Assembly (NCBI RefSeq): GCF_932526225.1
Contig: NC_064039.1
Coordinates: 9,690,139 to 9,754,138, forward strand
Length of the DNA stretch: 64,000 nucleotides
DNA from: Nematostella vectensis
Lineage: Eukaryota > Cnidaria > Anthozoa > Actiniaria > Edwardsiidae
Direction of reading: 5' to 3'
Shown: piece after piece, positions 11,644-39,300 of the stretch
How positions within the stretch are numbered: the stretch's first letter is position 1
Layout of the letters: every line of letters begins with the position of its first letter
Made by a program: the position numbers and the translations under genes
Notes under the pieces: generated by a model
What the model was told of the DNA's origin: nothing
The model's input: only the letters and a program-made list of their open reading frames with translations
Databases searched by the model: none

Positions 11644-14600
11644 AAACACATAAACGACTATGTTTATTAGCCTGCTTAGCAGTCGCTCTAAGTGTCACGC
11701 TCTTAGGTGTGATGCTCTTTGTGTCACGCTCTTAGTGTCACGCCCTTAGTGTCTGCTAAGCAGACTAATGTTCATCAGGCTAACATAAAAGAGATTTAAA
11801 ATATACTTGTATAATTGGGTAAAGTTTTAAAAGAATTTTAGTCTTTTATACTTTAATATGCGCTGAAGTTGTATAGACAATTCTAATAGCACTGAGGACG
11901 TTTTTTAAAAGCGTTTACAAAGAGCCCTTTTAAGCTACTCCTTTGTCACTGCTTTTAGCCAGTATTTAGAAACAAATTATATGAAGATATTTTTATCTAA
12001 CCCAGGGGCGAAGCCAGGGGGGGGGCCCGGGTGGGGGGCGCCCCCCCCCCCCTTTTAGCAGCCAAAAATACAGTAAATGTATGAGACATTATTTAAAATA
12101 CAGGAGAAAATGCCTTGAAAGGGCCTTTACACCCTCCTGTTAAAATACTGGCTACGCCGCTGTAATCATTGGTAATATAGTGATACAAACTATCCATCAA
12201 TAGTTCTTCCGTTGCCGTCTCAGAATTTTAATAAGTTTATGGAAAGTGTGATGTTTTAGATTTTCCGGGCAAAACGGAAAACGATGCTCTCGACCATTCC
12301 CATTTGCGCGGCTAAGAAAAATTAAAGTCCTATGGTTTCATTCACCAAATTCATAAAAAAAAACGCGATTAAGATTAAATCGAATCGATTAAAACAAAAA
12401 CTAGGTATTTAACCAGGATGGAAAAATGGTCTGACATAAAAAAAAATAAAAACTCTTACTTTCCAAACGCTTGATTGAAGCCGGTCTATTATAAGCAGAC
12501 GCCTTTCATCTCACCGACAGCGGACCAGAACAAAAGCAGCCCGCTTTAAAAACGGCTTAAAGGATACTGTACAGCTGGTTTAAAGCTAAAAAGCACTAAA
12601 AACTGTGGCCATAGAAACTAAAAAATATAACTGGTTTGCTTTGATAAATCAAAGCTATTTAAGAAATGCGGGCTATTTCAGACACAGGGCATTATAAAAG
12701 CTCGGTGTGGTTTGTTGCATTCCATATGTGCTACTCTGATTTCCAAAATGAATACAGCTTGCAGCTTGGTCTGTTTGACTTTGTTATCATGTTTCCTACA
12801 ATCCCAAATCTTCATATCTCATCTATGGGGACACTGATTTTACATAATAGACATAAACTCCGGTATTTTCTTATTTCTACCACTAACTCTTTAATGAGAC
12901 ACTAGAATAGACACTTTTAGGGACCCTGCTTAGAAGTGTAGTATCAATTTTGACTTCTTAGTCTAAAACGGATTACAACAGCCCTAAAACGAATTCGCGA
13001 AACCCAATTGACAAAAAGTTGATACATCATTGTTTCTTTCAGCTGAAAAAATCGTCTTATTTGACGCGCCGCAATTAAGGAACACGATGAAAATGAAAAC
13101 ACCCCAAAAAAGAGATTGGTTATAATTGCGCTCAATAGGAATAACGCTAGACATCATTTAACAATACAACGAGCACAATCACGTAAACAGTGTGCATTTT
13201 TTTTAGCGCAAATGGGTGGGGATATAATAAGTAAGAATACATTAAATAAGATTCCTAGGATTTCGAACACTTGAAAAAAGCAACTTGAAAAGCAAAAAGT
13301 ACAGAAGTCGTTGAATTTGGGCTAGATTAAACAGTGTGATTTGGCTACTTACCAAAGCACGCGAAGCAATAACAACGGATGAAACTAAAATAAAATACCC
13401 TCTTTCGTATGACTTTTCCCATTTTCTTTTCACTCATCAAAGCTTGTGAGCATGATCATTTTTGCAACTTCACATGTAGCATCATCGAAAAAAAGAATTT
13501 TCCCATTAGTTGACAGATGTTTTTCGGGGTTGGAAATGCATAAAGAACAGACAATACAAACATTATAACCTCTTACGTCAAAGAACACAGAAATTTATGA
13601 TATTCTGTCAAATACCTGAAAGCCGCCCTTCCCTTTTTTATTTCAAAAGCAAACAGATACATTTCTAAATCAAACTTCTCTCTATTTGGCAGCTATAGAA
13701 AGCTACACAATTTAGGGGTAATTCATAAGGAGCATTCATTATAGAAACCTATTTTTTTTATCTCTTACTCTTTTATTATCCAAAAATACACGTTTTGTGT
13801 TTTAAAGTAACTACCACTCTAAAATCTTTAGATTTGATTTTCGTTTTGAACTGTAATGATTTGAAAACCCTTTAAGAGCACTCTTTTGAAGTTAAGAAGA
13901 GGAACACTTTCCAAAGCGGAATCATTTGGCTTTTAATTCGCTAAATACATCCTTGATCCCAAGATGGGGAGGTTGTTTTTTATTCCAGATCAAGTGGTAT
14001 TTTTAAGCAGCTTAATCCTAGACAGCTCGCATCCGACAACGGATCATCTGCTAAAGGTGTATGTGTTCAACGATGTTAATTTTTTTTTTCTTGCTGCACA
14101 AAACTTTGTGGGGCAAAATCGGACTGCACAAGTTTTGTTTCTTTTTTATTTCTTTACGCGAATTTTTTTGCCTCCCCCTCCCCTGGTCCGTCCCTTAGTA
14201 GTGTTTTCGATATACCTCCATACCAGGATTAAGCCAATAATGTAGTACAAATGTAGCACTGTGGGCTACGCATGGAGTCTCTAGTACAGCATCCTTTGTT
14301 GCATGCCCATAAGCTTGTCCTAGAAGGGCATCCGAATGGTATTTTGCGAACACCCCGTTTTTTATGCGAGACCGAGCATTTTTAGGAGAAAAAAATTGCG
14401 CGAGCAATCAAAATTTCGGAGGACCATTCGGGGGGGCATAACAACCACAGGGAGCCCAATCAGAAACTCGGGTATCAACCACAGGTATCCCGATCTTCAG
14501 AAACCGGGGTTAATTTATGAACTGTCGTTTCTCTAGCTCGCTCGGTCACTTCCTTTTTAGGGCACATTCCTAACCATATTTGGAAATCCACTTCAATCAT

Positions 14601-16091
14601 TTTTTTACTTTTTTTTCGCCCTACAACGGTGTACGTCAAGAATTTCCACGTAAACTTCCAGGAATTCCTTTTTACTACGATTTTTCAGACCGCCATTTTG
14701 AAAAAACCCAAACATGAAGTCCCGGGAGAAGCAAGGGATTTCTCTGAAGCCCTCAAGAGGCTTAACGCTGAACAGAAGTTGCGTCTGATAGCTGGGCTTC
14801 ACCGGGTTTTTCCCGGCCTATGCAAATAGAGATACTTGCAAATCTAAATATCTGATAGTATTGACTAAAAAAAAAATAAGTTTACTCGCTATCCTCGATG
14901 GCTGTTGATCTTTAAATTTGGGGGTAGCCTGTCCTGAAAATAACAGAAGGTTCGGTAGTGGGTGTACCCGCTTTTCCCCGCCGAAGTTTAGTTCAATGAA
15001 CATCAACGAAATGTTATTCTGTACAATTAAAGTATGGCTTTCGATAGTGGGACGTTATCGGAAAACACCGGTCCACGTATCGGGGTTTTAACAGCGTCAC
15101 AGCCTCCCGGTAGCCGGGAAAGTAAGGAGCATATAAAACCACATGAATGATAATATTCCTAACGGAAAACTAAAAAAATTATTTCAAAATATAGAAAGCA
15201 GTGTGTCTATTGGAAATTTCTTCGAGGATGTGACTGCTAATTTAGAACGGATGGCTTGTTAAATATTTCGGATTCGAATAGATTATTTTGTCTTTTAACG
15301 GTTGAGGTTTCCGTCGGACCTCCGGAAGTAAACTGGTGACAATGCGGCTTTAACAAGCCTGTGGCCAGCCGAGCGAGGCGACAGCAATACTAGATGTGAC
15401 TTTACACTTAAAATCCTGCATTTAGAAACTTCAAGAGACATAATTGTATTAGTTTATTAATATTAAGTTAAGAAATTAGGTATATTCATATTATTCGATA
15501 TACGAATTTCTGTATTTCTATGCAAAATATATTTTAATAGACAATTTGTGCGTTTATCAAAATACTGTATTAGACTGCTCTAGTACCCCAATATGCAATA
15601 AAACAAATAAAACAATAGAAGAAAAACATATTTGAACTGGTTAACACTTATATAAATTGATAGATAAATATTACTTTAATTTAAAAGAATGAATGTTCTT
15701 CATTGGTAAGATAGACATAATTATTGTTTTACCTGCATGATATAAAGAGGGATTATCATTTGTAATACAATGAATAAAACGAACATTTTTTTTTCTAAAC
15801 AAATAGCCAACAATCTAAAACCCTGAAAACCGAAACGTCGGGTACCTGAAAAAAGCGTTAAATAGCGTATTATTCTGGTGAAAATGTGAACAATGACAAA
15901 TAAACACAATGGATTTCAACCATGGGCCTGATCTAAAAACGAACCACTGATAGAGAACCTTATCCCGCACCAAAACATCAATACCGAATCTGACGAAATA
16001 TTATTACAAGACTTTCATTGGACACTAAAATGGGCTCCAGTTTCCATGGCTACTTTGATTGGTTCGTCTCTTCTCCCATATAAGTACGTTG
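11644..16091. other. Gene-poor AT-rich region
   Basis: Short frames here (for example 13964-14245, 14605-14829) have no recognisable family or splice context. A fragment of an interspersed element is at 12003-12163. The first exon of the lectin gene should lie somewhere to the right of the minisatellite, on the minus strand, but I could not identify it. The 3' UTR of NT5C2 occupies the right end; its polyadenylation site was not determined. Confidence 0.4.
12003..12163. mobile_element. Interspersed element with short inverted ends, copy 1
   Basis: The left end reads GGGGCGAAGCCAGG and the right end reads CTGGCTACGCCGC, an inverted pair. Inside is a G-rich then C-rich stretch followed by CCCCTTTTAGCAGCCAAAAATACAG. 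A close relative of that internal part, CCCCTTTTAACAGCTAAAAATACAG, occurs at 20577-20636 next to GTAGCCAGAGGGGGTGG, so this is a repeated element rather than chance. Confidence 0.55.
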
Positions 16092-29167
<13,076 letters not shown>

Positions 29168-32100
29168 TACACGTATGAATCAATGAAAACCCTCCACAAA
29201 GACAAGACGTTTACGAAATTTAAAATATTCAATGAAAACAAAAACGTCAGGGGGAATCAAACACTTTTTTGTTTCTTGAAATCCACGCGATCGCGTACAA
29301 ATCCTTTAAACTGCGGACAACGGAATGTGTTTGATTACAACAGAGCGCTTTCTAGGGGTTGTTTATGGCTAATTTCTGCTGTAAAATAACGCCCGATAGG
29401 AAGCTATACGACACGAATCGGAAGTAAACTGATGCGACCTGAATTTCCAATGAAACCGCTGTGCGGTAAGAATAATTGATGCGATAAATGGCGCATGTCA
29501 ATCAAATCCTCGAGCCTCTCCATAGAAACGTTGTCTAAAATCTGTGTCAAATCAGATTTAATTTATTACCCAACCTCTTAAACTATACCAAACCTATCAT
29601 ATCAGACAAAACAGCATTGAATTGGCTAAAGATGACATTTTGGATGGGTTTTTGAGCGTAGTTTTCAGGGGTTTTCGACAGTGAAAAAAAAGGACCGATC
29701 TCGTTCAAATTCCAGTCGAGTAATTATTTAAGGAGGCTCTCATAAATGCAGACAGTGAGAAGCTTACCTTCGAATAAGAGACCTCTACCCTTGAACTTGC
29801 CCTCACTTGCACATTTCTATCATGACCTTTAGAATATACTTTTCTAACGCTAGGAACTGAGCTAAATTTTGCTGTACGGCATAAGTAGCCTGGTTAAGTG
29901 TCAGCGGATTCGTTAAAAATAGCAAAATCTTTCACTAATTTTGATAGGTCAGTTCATTGTGAATAGTTATTATAACCAATCGTTAGCGCTCTTATATAAT
30001 AGTAACTCGCTATTAGGCGCGAAATTTGGTTTACAGATTAGAACTTTAGACACGCTGTGGCATTTTGTTTTGTTTCGGAGTTGCAGAGCGTATCGGCACG
30101 ATTCAAAATCACTGAGGTAAGTAATTAGGAACCCGTTTGTTTTATAATTGAGCCTAAACAACAAAAAAGCGCATGACACGACACTTAAAAAGTTAAGTTT
30201 AAATAAAAGGGAAGGTTATAACATGAACTTACCCATTAAACCAGAGCTTGTATTAAAAAATATGTTTTTGAGCAAAGAAGAGAAAGGAGAAAGATGGGCA
30301 ACGCTTTCTCCTTTTTCAAATAACAGGGGGTGGGTGAAGCGGACTTTCAGCCTCTGGGTAACATGAATGCAAAAGTTTGTGTAATGGTCCCCTGTTGCAA
30401 CTAGCCGCCCGACAATGATAGGGGCTCATATTTAATATGTAAAGTAATGTGCATTGGAACCCCGATTGACTCAAAGTTGGGAAAGTCCATCCCATGGGGG
30501 GAGGGGGGAGGGAGAGGAGGTATTCTCAATCAATATAGAAACGTATGGCTGGATAGGGTAGGATCCTTTTATCTTCTCTGTCCTAGACAGGTAATAGATT
30601 TAAAGCTAAGTCTCGATCGTTAGTCCTTTGTCCATTTTTGTTCTGAATAGGGTGTTTTGCCGGTATTTAGTGTATTTAACCGGGTCACAATTACAGACCC
30701 TTTGGGACAACCCTAAAGGAAAGGATAAGGAATGAAAACTGGGCCGACTTTATCCAGAATTGAAGCCATAGGCTGAATTACTTTGGATTTACGTCGCATG
30801 GGGTCTTATTCGGACTGCTCAAGAGACCATGGTCTCTTGGACTGCCATATAAGGCGCACTGTGTTGCCACGCAGTTTACATGGATGAGAAAGTGTTAGTA
30901 TTTTAATGCCCCTTTTGGTTTTGCGGCCAAGTTCAGAAATTGAAGATGGACTCTGCCGCCTTCTTCAGTGGTTCTTTAACGTTCCACAATAACTGGCTGG
31001 TTAATTAGGATTTTGCAAGACGGAACCGCTATTTAACGTAGTCATCCGAGCCACGAGGGATTTACACAGTCCCGATGGTAGGGTTGAGTTCTTCCCGTCG
31101 GCCCTTTAGGAGTTAACTGCTGCAGTTGCCGCGGGAGCTGCCCCCTGGGGAGTCTACGTAGATACCATGTTCATAACCAGTCATTTCAATTCGGACAACT
31201 CGAACTCCTCGCTTACAAGTTTCTTTCTTGAGCGTTTCTGTCAAAGGGGCTCCACTGAAGTAGGGCTCGCCTTGTAGATAAATTTGAATGCATAAATCAT
31301 CAAAGACAAATTCCCAGGGTTTCCAGGGTGAGGAAATTCCGTGGGGTAGCTCGGCGGTTACCTGGGAAAATTCCTTTCGTTCGTGTGTTCAAGTCAAACA
31401 TGAATAACATTTTACAAGCAAGGGAACTGCTACACAATCGGCGAATTAAATGGTTGAAAAAATAATGTCTCAAAAGGTTATGTACACAATATGCCCATTT
31501 TTTAAGTGTTGAGGACCAAGGTTTCATGTGTCTGACTACAACTGCAACATTAAGAGGGAGTGGGAGGGGGCGGGGTACAAATGTGTTTTGCCAGGAATAT
31601 GACGTGAGCACATGCAAAGCGTTTTCCATCGAAAAAAAATTATCAACATTTAATTCGCAGATTGTAGCTAAATGACATCACTGACAGAGTAGACGTTGAA
31701 ATTGCAAGACGTGTGCAGGATGAAGGCGCCAAAAACCCTGCATGCTAGCGTGATGGTGTGTCACCGAAACCCTACCGTGACGTGTGTTCGTGTGCCTTGA
31801 TGCGCAAGCGACCGGTCTTCAATGCGAGACTCTGATTTGATCGCGGAACCGGCGCGTTGCGGGGGCACTATCTCAGTTATGCGAGTATTTCCATACTTAC
31901 AATAGGGTACCCCGCGACATAGCTAAAAGGAAAAAGGAAAACACTCCCTTGTGTTTTGGTGACGTGATGAGAACGCGTACGATTGCTTGGGCTGCGATGC
32001 ACTGTTCTCAGTAATGCACAGAGCAATGAGGGATAAGAAAGGCAGCGTTAAGGGCCGAGAAGGTAGGAGAATTCTCTTGCACATTGGAGTCAAAGTGTGG

Positions 32101-33360
32101 TGGTTAGGGCATCTTTTTTTTATTTCAATCGAATGTCAATGACCGAGGCAAGCGTAGGCAATACACAGCGCAGCTTTGCTGACTTCTTGCTTGCACACAG
32201 AGCAGTCAAAACAATCAGATGCAGGTCTAATGTCTTAATATGAATTTCAAATATTAATTTAGAAGATGTTATTTAGCATGCCATTCGGTCAACACTGAAT
32301 GCGAATAAATATCTAAAGACTGTTCGATTTCTTTGCAAACTTGACTATGCGATACATATTGACAGTGTTGTTCTTTACAGATAAGATTCATAGTCCCATC
32401 TTCGTTTTGATCACCAGTAGTGTTAAATCTATTCTAAATCTCACGCTAATCGAAAATTGATCCCTTTAGACCTCCGCATGACTTCTCCTTTAACACCGTG
32501 GGAATTTGCGTTCAGATCGTGTAACAATGATGATAAAACTGTAAAATATGTGGAAAACACCCGATTTAAACGAATACGTCCATTTAAGACATAATGAAAT
32601 AATCCACCTCAATCAATCTGACAATTCTAATAGAGTTATAAAGATCTGGCGATAACCGTCGTCTGGAGGCTGACAAATGACACTTAAAATCACCAAACAA
32701 AACATACATTTTTACGTATTATGTATCACAAATGGAGAAACGCTTTTCAAAAGTATACTGGATAGATAATATTTTAGCTACCCACAGAAGAAATATGTGA
32801 ACGCGCTTGTCTGACCTGTTATCCGTAAATCTCTTTAAAAGTTTGTCACCCTAGTCGATATTTCACATCATTGAAGACAGACAAACCTAGGGCCCTACCG
32901 GGTTGCTAGATTTCGTCTTTTTAATTTTAAACCTTCATGAGTTCCTTAAAAAAACAAATAAATATTATCTTTTGTCTTAAAATACTCTTGCTAGCTACCC
33001 TAGCGCCTTCGCAGTTATTTCTTTGGCAGAGGCGTAGCACGCATTGGTATGCAAATGCAGTAGAAACCCGCAACCTAAAACCTTTAGCCTACAAGCTCTT
33101 GTTTAAAAAGTGGTATGTGTAAAAAATAATCAAGCTACAACTTCAAATGGTAAATCACCTTTTAAATGAACGACGCAACCCAAATCTGGAAACTATGTTT
33201 GTTCAACAATTTTCAAGAAACATGAGAGCTCATTCCGACAGTATGTCCCATCAATAGAAATTTTGAATAGAATTGAATAAAAGTCTTTCTACTCTGAAAT
33301 TTGTTCGCTTTGATCTTTGATTGAGATGAAACTTTTACTCTGTTTTTGCTTTCACCAGAG
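29168..33360. other. Head-to-head intergenic region, NT5C2 and kinesin 5' flanks
   Basis: NT5C2 reads leftward from 29167 and the kinesin reads rightward from before 33361, so both promoters lie here. A strong plus-strand donor, CACTGAG/GTAAGT, ends at 30116 and could close a noncoding first exon of the kinesin; no ATG precedes it in the preceding 100 bases. The ATG at 33327 just before the first recognised kinesin exon is out of frame with it. A G-rich tract lies at 30497-30522. No protein gene was recognised in frames such as 31300-31629. Confidence 0.45.
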
Positions 33361-36300
33361 ACAGATCGCGTTCGAGTTTTCGTCCGTGTTCGTCCAAGGA
33401 GCGAAGATGAAGTGCGACGAGGCGAGCCACCCGGAGTAGAGGTCATCCCCATCAGGAACGAGGTATCTGAACTCTTATCCTCTCCGTTAGCAGCTAACTC
33501 TTGCTTTGCGGACAATGCGCAGTACAAACAAAATCTCCGATGTTCGCAATCTGTGGCTCCGCCCTCTTTTTAGTCCCATCCTCCCTCCCCTCCATATACT
33601 CGTTTTGATACTCACATGTTTACTTGACATGATTGTAGATTGTTCTCGTGGATGGAAGGGAGAGGCGGTTCGTGTTCGATGCGGTCCTTCCACCAGCTGC
33701 CACAAATCGCCAGGTGAGTACCGCCATCTTTTCAAGCCATCCCGGTTAGCCGTCGTAATCTCCTTAAATTTTCAAGATTTAAGGTGAATAGCAATATGGG
33801 GCGACCGTTATTTCCACGACTTGCTCGTAGTATTCCCTAATTAATATAGAGCTTGGTTCTCATTGTTACATGTGTATAGCCATTTGGGTTGATCGTAATT
33901 CTTTTATTTCTATGGTTACATGTGTATAGCCATCTGGAATGACCGTAATCTTATATTCACAAGGTTATATGTGTATAGCTATGTAAGGTGACTATAATAT
34001 GTGTTCCCATGGTCACATGTGTATGGCGATGTGGGTGACCGTAATCTGTGTTTTTAATGGTTTGCAGGTTTATAGCTATGCCGGAAGGCCTCTTGTGGAT
34101 GCTGCGTTTAGCGGATTTAACGGCACACTGATGGCTTATGGTCAAACAGGCACAGGTAACCCATACTGCTTCACAATTTCTTGAGATTCCCGGCACAGGT
34201 AACCCATGTCAATCTACAACTTTTTGAGGATCCCGGCACAGGCAATCCGTGCTATGTAGGGAACAGGGAATATTAGCAAAAACTGTAACACATTATAACG
34301 CCTGTTTTCATCTTAGCATTCACTACCTTATAATCAGGCACCGTAGGGCTTATACCGCTAGCTTAGCACAGCAACATTATGCTTGTTTCTATTAGGTAAG
34401 ACATACACGATGATGTCACGTGACGGGGTGTGCATGCAGATGGTGCATAAGCTGTTTAGGAGGCTTGTGAAGGATCAGCAGCACGAGTATAAGGTAATGC
34501 TCTTGGCTAGGCGATTTGATTTTCTGCGCTCGTACGAGCGAATTTCAGCCGTCTGTCTGCTGTTGTGGTGGAGAATTCACCGATATCTAGTCATCAGATT
34601 CGTTCGATTCTAGCGATATTCGCTGGCGATCACCAGCGGTTAAATTCGCACATACGAGCGTGAAATTCTAAAATGCCCCACCCATATACAGGGTAGGGTA
34701 TGGATTTGCCACACCCATATACAGACTGGGATATACATATTAGTGCCCATATTAGTTTAAAACATATTTTGTTGAGTGTTTCTCCAAGAGCACTATAGCT
34801 TATCTGGAGTTCTTAATTCCGACAATACATTATTTTATGGGAAAACTCACAAATATACAGGCTAGGGTGTGAATTGATCAGACCCGTATAAAGGCTGGAG
34901 TGTGGATTTGTCACAACGCATTTCAAAGGTTTTTCTTTTGCATCCCTTACAGTGTATTCCCTGCCCTTTCCCTGTAGGTGTGCATGTCGTACCTTCAAAT
35001 CTACCAGGAGAAGATTTACGATCTGCTCAACTCGAACCACAAACTCGAGATGGTGCTTAGAGAGGACCCGAAGAAAGGTAAATCACAAAAACGAAAGACG
35101 TGTCCTAAGATAGAGTAGTTCTGTTGCCACCAGCATCTATGACTCTGTGACTCGCGCTTGTTTGCAAGTAAAGTAAAGCCTGAAGTTCTCACCTTGCTGT
35201 GACAGGGGCAAAGAATGGCAAAGTTCAAATTGTAAGGTCGTGTTAGCTTATATTCGATTGATTTTTTTGCATAGATGTTCCTTGTGTAATATAAAATAAA
35301 AGCTTTAGTATTTTTTGGTAGATAATCCGTTCTTTAGATATTGCAAATTGTAAGACTCTTGATTTGTCTGAAATTGCCTAATTTGGGCGAAATTGCTACT
35401 TTTTTCATGATGTATGGCAACTTTGCTCAATCATATCTCAGGGAAAGGATCATCTACCAAAAAATACTAAAGCTTATTTTGTTTAATATTATGCAAGGAA
35501 CCTCTAGGCAAAATATAAACAAAATGTAAGCAAACACAACCTTTGGTAATTGTATCCACAGATTACCCTGTCGTATTTCTGATTTGTGCTTGCTTGTCTG
35601 CAAACCAGTAGTTCTTACCTTGCTAGCATAGCCTATCCAAATAGTATTCCTATCCCTCTGTATCCAGGCGTGTACGTCGAGAACCTGACGGAGTACGTTG
35701 TGAGAAGTGCAGATGAGGTCATGTCTCTGATGAGATCCAGCAAGAAGAGACTCATCTTCGCAGAGACGCGCATGAACCGCCTCTCCAGCAGGTGAGCACT
35801 TTACTTCCGTTTGCAGTATCTTGCGAGCTCTCGCCGACCATTTCCAACTGCTGAATCGTCTTCTGACTTTTGTCTTTACAAATTCTTGAAGCGTTTTCAA
35901 TGGCCAGCACTAAGAAATGGTTTCCAATGACACCACCACTCCGCACCAAAAGTGGCAAATTTGTTTTCCTTTGTTTAAATGCCGTTAGCCAAGAAGCGGT
36001 TAGCTGTTGGAAATTATTGACGACAAGTCACAGAACATTTAAAATCGCTGTAAAATTCGACAATGGCAAAAAGCAATAGAAAATTTAAAAAATGTCCGAC
36101 ACTGATTTATCGGATTTATCGTCAAATCAGGGGGGACCTATTTCAAAAGCTATCTGAGCGGTTTCGGAAAAATAATTTTAACATCATCAAATGTTTTATT
36201 CCTTGCACTGCATCTGAAAAACGTTTTTACCAGCCATCCGGGGGTGCAAAATCTGCCTGGGGGGTTATATGGCAAATACAGCGAAATCTGATCTGCTTCC

Positions 36301-39300
36301 TAGATCTGCAGTGTGACTAAGGAAATATGGATACGTGTTCATGAGGCAAATCATGTTCTGTACTTCATTCGTTAAACTAGATCTCACTCCGTCTGCCAGA
36401 TCACCATACAAAGATCACGAGGAAAAAATACTCCTAAAAACGGTAAGTGCTGGGACGTAAAAGCACAGACAAGCTATGCATAAGTGAGATTTAGGCGAAC
36501 ACATGCGAGAGAAGACCGGACTTGCTTGTGCATTTTACATTACTAGTGTTTAACATGTGTGTAGAGAGAATCAAGCCCAACTACAAAATTCCAGTATGAT
36601 ATCTAATTCCAGGCTCAAAGTCTACCTCCAGCCCGTCGATCTCACGTCAATTAAAGTCTTCGAGCCCCAAATCGGCAGACGCCACGCCTCCAATGGACAA
36701 GAAAAAAGACCACTATTCTAATAGCGACTCCAAGATCCCTCTTAGGCGTCAACACAGCCTGCCCGACCAAAAGGCTTCCTGCATTCCCCAGCCTTCAGCG
36801 GGGGCACTGAAACGAACATCACCCGGGAGATTTAGTAACTCTCTGACGTCACTTCCGGATGCAGACGGAGGTTATAGTAAACACAAGAAGCAATTGCTTC
36901 GAGACCCTCGATCGCGGAGGCGATGCCACAGCGACTACGAGACAGAGGATAGTGACTTCATGGAGTCTGAGTCGGAGCTCAGTATCGACCCTCTGGTATA
37001 ACGCGCGCGTTATTTATCCACAGTTTTGTGTAGTATCTTTTCTTGCTCACCTCCATATTATTACATGTTGTCCATTTTCCTCTGCGATGGTAGAGTGATG
37101 TTCAAGCAAATACGGCCTCCACGGTTTTAATACTGAGGTCATATTGTAGTATGCGCTAACGTCTCTAAGTTTTAAGATTAGGTGTGGCTATTCGGGTGTA
37201 TTGTCCTTCGTCATTGTTCACACCTTCATGTGGTTTCCAATCGCAGCTGCGGCCAACAGGTTTGCCTGACGATCTCTATGAAGAAGGTGAGTCATTCGCG
37301 GACGAACTCGAAAAAGAGGTGAGTAAAATATTTAAGTGCTTGAGTATTGGCCCTAGCTTTCTCTTATATTACTTAAACGCAAACTGTTTGTTGCCAGGGC
37401 GACGACGAGGAATTCCTGGACTCCATCAGGATCATCGATGACGTGGTTACCAAGGGAAAACTGAACATGTGAGTTCTAGGAATCGCTATTTTCTTGGAAT
37501 CGTGCCAGGGGCTCACACGAGTGCACAGGAAGGGGTCTGAGTGTGTAACTGTTCACAGGAAGGGGTCTGAGTGTGGAACTGTGCACTGGAAAGGGTCAGA
37601 GTGTGGGACTGTGCACTGGAAGGGGTCTGAGTGTGGGACTGTGCACAGGAAGGGGTCTGAGTGTGTAACTGTGCACAGGAAGGGGTCTGAGTGTGGAACT
37701 GTGCACTGGAAGGGGTCTGAGTGTGTAACTGTTCACAGGAAGGGGTCTGAGTGTGTAACTGTTCACAGGAAGGGGTCTGAGTGTGGAACTGTGCACAGGA
37801 AGGGGTCTGAGTGTGGAACTGTGACAGGAAGGAGTCTGAGTGTGGAACTGTGCACAGGAAGGGGTCTGAGTGTAGAACAGTGCACAGGAAGGGGTCTGAG
37901 TGTGTAACTGTGACAGGAAGGGGTCTAAGTGTGGAACTGTGTCAGGAAGGGGTCTGAGTGTGTAACTGTGCACAGGAAGGGGTCTGAGTGTGGAACTGTG
38001 CACAGAAAGGGGTCTGAGTGTGTAACTGTGACAAGGGGTCTGAGTGTGTAACTGTTCACAGGAAGGGGTCTGAGTGTGGAACTGTGACAAGAAGGGGTCT
38101 GAGTGTGTAACTGTTCACAGGAAGGGGTCTGAGTGTGTAACTGTTCACAGGAAGGGGTCTGAGTGTGGAACTGTGCACAGGAAGGGGTCTGAGTGTGGAA
38201 CTGTGCACAGGAAGGGGTCTGAGTGTAGAACAGTGCACAGGAAGGGGTCTGAGTGTGTAACTGTGACAGGAAGGGGTCTAAGTGTGGAACTGTGTCAAGA
38301 AGGGGTCTGAGTGTGTAACTGTGCACAGGAAGGGGTCTGAGTGTGGAACTGTGACAAGAAGGGGTCTGAGTGTGTAACTGTGACAAGAAGGGGTCTGAGT
38401 GTGGAACTGTTCACAGGAAGGGGTCTGAGTATGGAACTGTGACAGGAAGGGGTCTAAGTGTGGAACTGTGTCAAGAAGGGGTCTGAGTGTGTAACTGTGA
38501 CAAGAAGGGGTCTGAGTGTGGAACTGTTCACAGGAAGGGGTCTGAGTATGGAACTGTGACAAGAAGGGGTCTGAGTGTGTAACTGTGCACAGGAAGGGGT
38601 CTGAGTGTGTAACTGTGCACAGGAAGGGGTCTGAGTGTGGAACTGTGCACAGGAAGGGGTCTGAGTGTGTAACTGTTCACAGGAAGGGGTCTGAGTGTGG
38701 AACTGTGACAAGAAGGGGTCTGAGTTTGTAACTGTTCACAGGAAGGGGTCTGAGTGTGGAACTGTGACAAGAAGGGGTCTGAGTGTAGAACTGTTCACAG
38801 GAAGGGGTCTGAGTGTGGAACTGTGCACAGGAAGGGGTCTGAGTGTGGAACTGTGCACGGGAAGGGGTCTGAGTGTGGAACTGTGACAAGAAGGGGTCTG
38901 AGTGTGGAACTGTTCACAGGAAGGGGTCTGAGTATGGAACTGTGACAAGAAGGGGTCTGAGTGTGTAACTGTGCACAGGAAGGGGTCTGAGTGTGTAACT
39001 GTGCACAGGAAGGGGTCTGAGTGTGTAACTGTGCACAGGAAGGGGTCTGAGTGTGGAACTGTGACAAGAAGGGGTCTGAGTGTGTAACTGTTCACAGGAA
39101 GGGGTCTGAGTGTGGAACTGTGACAAGAAGGGGTCTAATTGTGGAACTGTTCACAGGAAGGTGTCTGAGTATGGAACTGTGACAAGAAGGGGTCTGAGTA
39201 TGGAACTGTGCACAGGAAGGGGTCTGAGTGTGTAACTGTGCACAGGAAGGGGTCTGAGTGTGTAACTGTGCACAGGAAGGGGTCTGAGTGTGGAACTGTG

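Noticed and set aside
14605-14829. Overlapping 65- and 66-codon frames on both strands
   Set aside because: Short, no splice context, no family; could be a decayed repeat.
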